NCBI RefSeq assembly: GCF_001078055.1
Contig: NZ_CP010777.1
Coordinates: forward strand, 3,501,001-3,565,000
DNA length: 64,000 nt
Direction of reading: 5' to 3'
Source: Rufibacter radiotolerans
GTDB lineage: Bacteria > Bacteroidota > Bacteroidia > Cytophagales > Hymenobacteraceae
Shown: piece by piece, positions 61,349-64,000 of the stretch
Layout of the letters: each line of letters opens with the position of its first letter
Numbering within the stretch: the first letter of the stretch is position 1
The notes under the pieces: generated by a model
Seen by the model: only the letters and a program-made list of their open reading frames with translations
What the model was told of the DNA's origin: nothing
Databases searched by the model: none
Made by a program: the position numbers and the translations under genes

Positions 61349-62035
61349 CTACAGCGCTTTCTCTTTCTTCAGTTGGGCTACCCACTTGCTGTAGGCCACC
61401 AGTTTCAGGTGCAGGCCATCGGTACTCAGTTCCTTGTCCAGTTGGCCGGTGCTGTCTACCAGGGCCGGGTGAATGTTCACGTAGGTGTAGCGGTACTCCT
61501 TGGCCAGGGCCTGCAGTTGTGTGTTCAGCTCGGCTATGCGGGCGTTGGTGATGTTCTTGTAGATGGCGGCCAGCATGCCTTCGTTCACCGGCAGTACGCT
61601 CTGCACGTACACCTTGGTCTTGGGGCTTTCCTGCCGTACGCGCTGCAGTATGCGCCGGTACGCGCCGGCAATGGCCGCCGTGGGCACGCCGCGCTTAATG
61701 TCATTCACGCCAATGGCGATGAAGATCTTGGCGGGTTTTGAGGCCAGCACTTCCTCCAGACGGGCCAACACGCCCCAGACCACATCCCCGCTGATGCCCC
61801 GGTTCACCACCGGTTTGCCCGGTATCAGCTCCTGCCACTCCCCTACCTCGGTGATGCTGTTTCCCAGGAAAACGATCTCCTTTTTCTGGTTGGGCATGCT
61901 GCGGTAAAAGTCCAGGCGCATGTTGTAATGGCCGCCGCCATAGCTGCTGTCTATTTTGGCCGGTTCCTGCGCCAGCGCCTCTCTACTGAAAAGCACGCTG
62001 CCCAGCAACAGGCTTATAATGAGTATCTTCTTCAT
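61349..62035 (-). CDS. exported SGNH/GDSL hydrolase (paralogue)
   Basis: 228 residues from ATG at 62035 (MKKILIISLLLGSVLFSREALA); a TTG overlapping the symporter stop is less likely. Blocks: IVFLGNSITEVGEW, VNRGISGDVVWG, AIGVNDIKRGV and STDGLHLKLVAY. The same short exported SGNH type as the 42944 gene, clearly paralogous. Probably a carbohydrate or acetyl esterase working on the sugar that the symporter imports. Four bases after the symporter gene. Confidence 0.9.
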   Translation of the reverse strand: MKKILIISLLLGSVLFSREALAQEPAKIDSSYGGGHYNMRLDFYRSMPNQKKEIVFLGNSITEVGEWQELIPGKPVVNRGISGDVVWGVLARLEEVLASKPAKIFIAIGVNDIKRGVPTAAIAGAYRRILQRVRQESPKTKVYVQSVLPVNEGMLAAIYKNITNARIAELNTQLQALAKEYRYTYVNIHPALVDSTGQLDKELSTDGLHLKLVAYSKWVAQLKKEKAL

Positions 62036-62039
62036 TTGC

Positions 62040-63920
62040 TTAGCCAACTTTTACCAGTTCCTTTTCTTTATGGGGCGTGTTCACAAACTCCTCATCGGCC
62101 TCCTTGAGGCGGTCCCACCAGTTTTTCTTCAGGAACACAGAAGTAATGATCAGGACCGCCACCCAGGCCGCGGTGTAGTAATTCTCCCTGATCATGAAGT
62201 AGATAGGAATCACTACCTGGGCCATCTGCCACACAATACCCACCAGAATATTGGCAGCATCTCGGCCTAAGTCTTTGTTCGGTACAAACGAAGGATCCTC
62301 GGCCATGACCTCGCGCTTGATAGGTCCCCAGAAACCCCAGGGGCGGGTCTCGCGGTAGTAGTTCTTCACGGCCTCGCGGTTAGGCAGCGGAGACATATAG
62401 GTACCCACCAGACAGCCAATCAACGAGAAAAGCAGAATAAGCGGGAACACGTAGATGTCCACAATCTCGGGGAACACGAACAGTTTGATGGTGGAGGCTA
62501 TAAGGCCAAACAACATGCCGTAGAAGTAGCCAAAGCCGGTAAAGCGCCACCACACCCATTTAAGCACGTTAGCCGCCACGTAGCCACCGTACAGCGCCGA
62601 GGTAATCCAGAGCGTGAGCTTGTTCAGGGACCCGGCGTTAAACCCAAAGACAATGCCTACCATCACCAGCACAATAGAGGAAATGATGCTCAGGCGCACG
62701 TATTTCTTGTCAGAGGCGTGGGGGTTGATGTATTTGCGGTAGATGTCATTGACAATATAGGCCGGGGCCGAATTCACGAACGCCGAGAAGGTACCCATAA
62801 AGGCCGCCAGCAGACCGGCCAACAGCAAGCCGCGGAACCCGTCGGGCACGAACTTGTTAATGGCCAAGGGCAGAATCTTCTCAAAGTCCATGTTGGCGCC
62901 CATACCGTTCAGCTCAGGCACCAGGTACACCAGGGCCAGCACCGCAAAACCGGCCACCATCAGGTACCTCGGAATGTACATCACCCAGATGGTGGTAAAG
63001 CTCATCTTGGCGGCCTCTGAAGGGGTACGCGCCGAGAGCACACGCTGCATGTCATAAGACGGCACGGGCCCGGCAATAGAGGCAAAGATTCCTTTGAATA
63101 GCATCATCATGAACAACATACCAAACAGACCGAAGCCGTCATCAGATAACTTCTGGTTTACCGACGGGAACGGCGTCTTGCTCCAGTCCAGGTCCAGGTT
63201 CCAGCCAAAGGAAAGGTCTTTCCAGCCCGCCGGGATGGCGGCGTTGATCTGTTCGGCGCTCACCGAGGTGTAGGCCACGTACCCAATCACAAAACAGGAA
63301 ATGGTCATGATGATGAACTGCAGAATCTCGGTGGCCACCACGCTGTACATACCGCCTTTCACGGTGTAGAGGGTGGTAATGGCGCAGATGATCAAGGCAT
63401 AGGAACGCTCAGAAGAAACGGCCCAGTCACCTATCATAAAGGTTATGTCCCAGGGCAGAATGATAACACACAGTTTGCCTATCCCCTCAAAAAAGTAGGC
63501 GATAAAGCCCAGCACACTGATCACGGCAAAGGCCACAATAATGATATGCGAGAGCTTGGCCCCCTTGCCATCGCCAAAACGGAAGGTGATCCACTGCGCC
63601 CCGGTCATCACCTTTGAGCGCCGCATCCAGATGGCCAGGAACACAAACACGAACACCTGGTTCCAGACTGGCCAGAGCCAGGGAATCCAGGCGCTTTTGA
63701 GTCCGTACACAAACAGGATCATGACGGTCCACATGGTGCCCGAAACGTCAAACATACCAGAGGCGTTACTCAGGCCCAGGTAGTACCATTTCATGGTGTT
63801 GCCGCCCAGGAAATAGCTCTGCATGTCTTTGGAGGCCCTCTTGGAGATGTAGAAACCCACCCCCAGAATACCCACAATGTAGGCAAAGATGATAGCGATG
63901 TCTAAGACGCTTAAACTCAT
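62040..63920 (-). CDS. sodium:solute symporter (SSS family)
   Basis: 626 residues, about 14 membrane segments, beginning at once with a membrane helix (LDIAIIFAYIVGILGVGFYISKR, an SSS start). Family blocks: YFLGGNTMKWYYLGLSNASGM, LYTVKGGMYSVVATEILQF, GLLLAGLLAAFMGTFSAFVNSAPAY and NDIYRKYI. Members move sugars, sialic acids or other organic solutes with sodium. The adjacent AGE and SGNH genes favour an acylated amino sugar or similar; this is inference. Confidence 0.92.
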   Translation of the reverse strand: MSLSVLDIAIIFAYIVGILGVGFYISKRASKDMQSYFLGGNTMKWYYLGLSNASGMFDVSGTMWTVMILFVYGLKSAWIPWLWPVWNQVFVFVFLAIWMRRSKVMTGAQWITFRFGDGKGAKLSHIIIVAFAVISVLGFIAYFFEGIGKLCVIILPWDITFMIGDWAVSSERSYALIICAITTLYTVKGGMYSVVATEILQFIIMTISCFVIGYVAYTSVSAEQINAAIPAGWKDLSFGWNLDLDWSKTPFPSVNQKLSDDGFGLFGMLFMMMLFKGIFASIAGPVPSYDMQRVLSARTPSEAAKMSFTTIWVMYIPRYLMVAGFAVLALVYLVPELNGMGANMDFEKILPLAINKFVPDGFRGLLLAGLLAAFMGTFSAFVNSAPAYIVNDIYRKYINPHASDKKYVRLSIISSIVLVMVGIVFGFNAGSLNKLTLWITSALYGGYVAANVLKWVWWRFTGFGYFYGMLFGLIASTIKLFVFPEIVDIYVFPLILLFSLIGCLVGTYMSPLPNREAVKNYYRETRPWGFWGPIKREVMAEDPSFVPNKDLGRDAANILVGIVWQMAQVVIPIYFMIRENYYTAAWVAVLIITSVFLKKNWWDRLKEADEEFVNTPHKEKELVKVG

Positions 63921-63956
63921 TTCAGTCAGTTAATTTGTTCGTTTAGTGGGCAAGTT

Positions 63957-64000
63957 CTAGGTGCGCCAGAACCAGCCTTTGCGTGTGGTATAGGCCGTGG
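63957..64000 (-). CDS. 3' end of an unidentified gene
   Basis: The minus-strand frame entering from the right edge reads TAYTTRKGWFWRT and then stops (TAG at 63957-63959), 36 bp before the symporter start. The position fits a gene upstream in the same operon. Too short to identify. Confidence 0.4.
   Translation of the reverse strand, partial: TAYTTRKGWFWRT

Overview
The window looks like chromosome of a moderately GC-rich member of the Bacteroidota, most likely Cytophagales/Hymenobacteraceae (Rufibacter- or Pontibacter-like). The evidence is a SusC/SusD outer-membrane pair, lipoproteins with Bacteroidota-type lipoboxes, a protein with a type IX secretion-like C-terminus, families typical of the phylum (DUF5689, DUF4434, DUF6929, DUF1684), and promoters of the phylum's TTTG-N19/20-TANNTTTG type. 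The genus is inferred. No rRNA, tRNA, prophage, insertion sequence with a transposase, or CRISPR array was seen.

Layout. 1-13.5 kb, mostly minus strand: a truncated GH20 hexosaminidase, a DUF502 membrane protein, ispH, a small lipoprotein plus cmk, adenine deaminase and a TauE/SafE transporter (plus strand), a response regulator overlapping a histidine kinase that lacks its phospho-accepting His, a PLP cysteine/cystathionine synthase, two envelope proteins and a membrane metallophosphoesterase. 13.7-20.6 kb, plus strand: radC, a DUF1684 protein, then pheT, a coiled-coil gene, a probable 6S RNA, zapA and rny. 21.3-24.5 kb: a peroxide-defence module (dps-ahpC-ahpD facing oxyR) with a near-ideal operator/promoter arrangement.

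24.5-43.7 kb is the most coherent accessory block. It runs glpR-type regulator, glpD, glpK, glpF, glpT, SusC, SusD, a DUF5689 lipoprotein, then a phospholipase-D-like lipoprotein, an oxidoreductase, a calcineurin-like phosphoesterase, a glycerophosphodiester phosphodiesterase and an SGNH hydrolase. I read it as a locus for capturing and degrading glycerophosphate-containing polymers or phospholipid head groups, built like a polysaccharide utilization locus but feeding the glycerol-3-phosphate pathway.

43.8-57 kb: sucD with a consensus promoter, a 1960-residue alpha-2-macroglobulin-like protein with a SusC-type regulatory domain and TonB plug embedded in it, a repeat-rich 730-bp gap, uvsE, a DUF6929 lipoprotein, a type-IX-tail-like protein, an SGNH lipoprotein, a PlsC-type acyltransferase and a DUF4112 protein. 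57.5-64 kb, minus strand: cstA, then an amino-sugar-like cluster (symporter, SGNH hydrolase, DUF4434 protein, N-acylglucosamine 2-epimerase).

The most striking non-coding feature is a family of about 27 intergenic palindromes around a core like CGTTTTGGGCCTGTTTT-4 nt-AAAACAGGCCCAAAACG. They sit at the ends of predicted transcription units, are absent inside the long glp-sus operon, and keep self-complementary outer arms although those arms differ from copy to copy. Several other inverted-repeat (MITE- or REP-like) elements fill the larger gaps.
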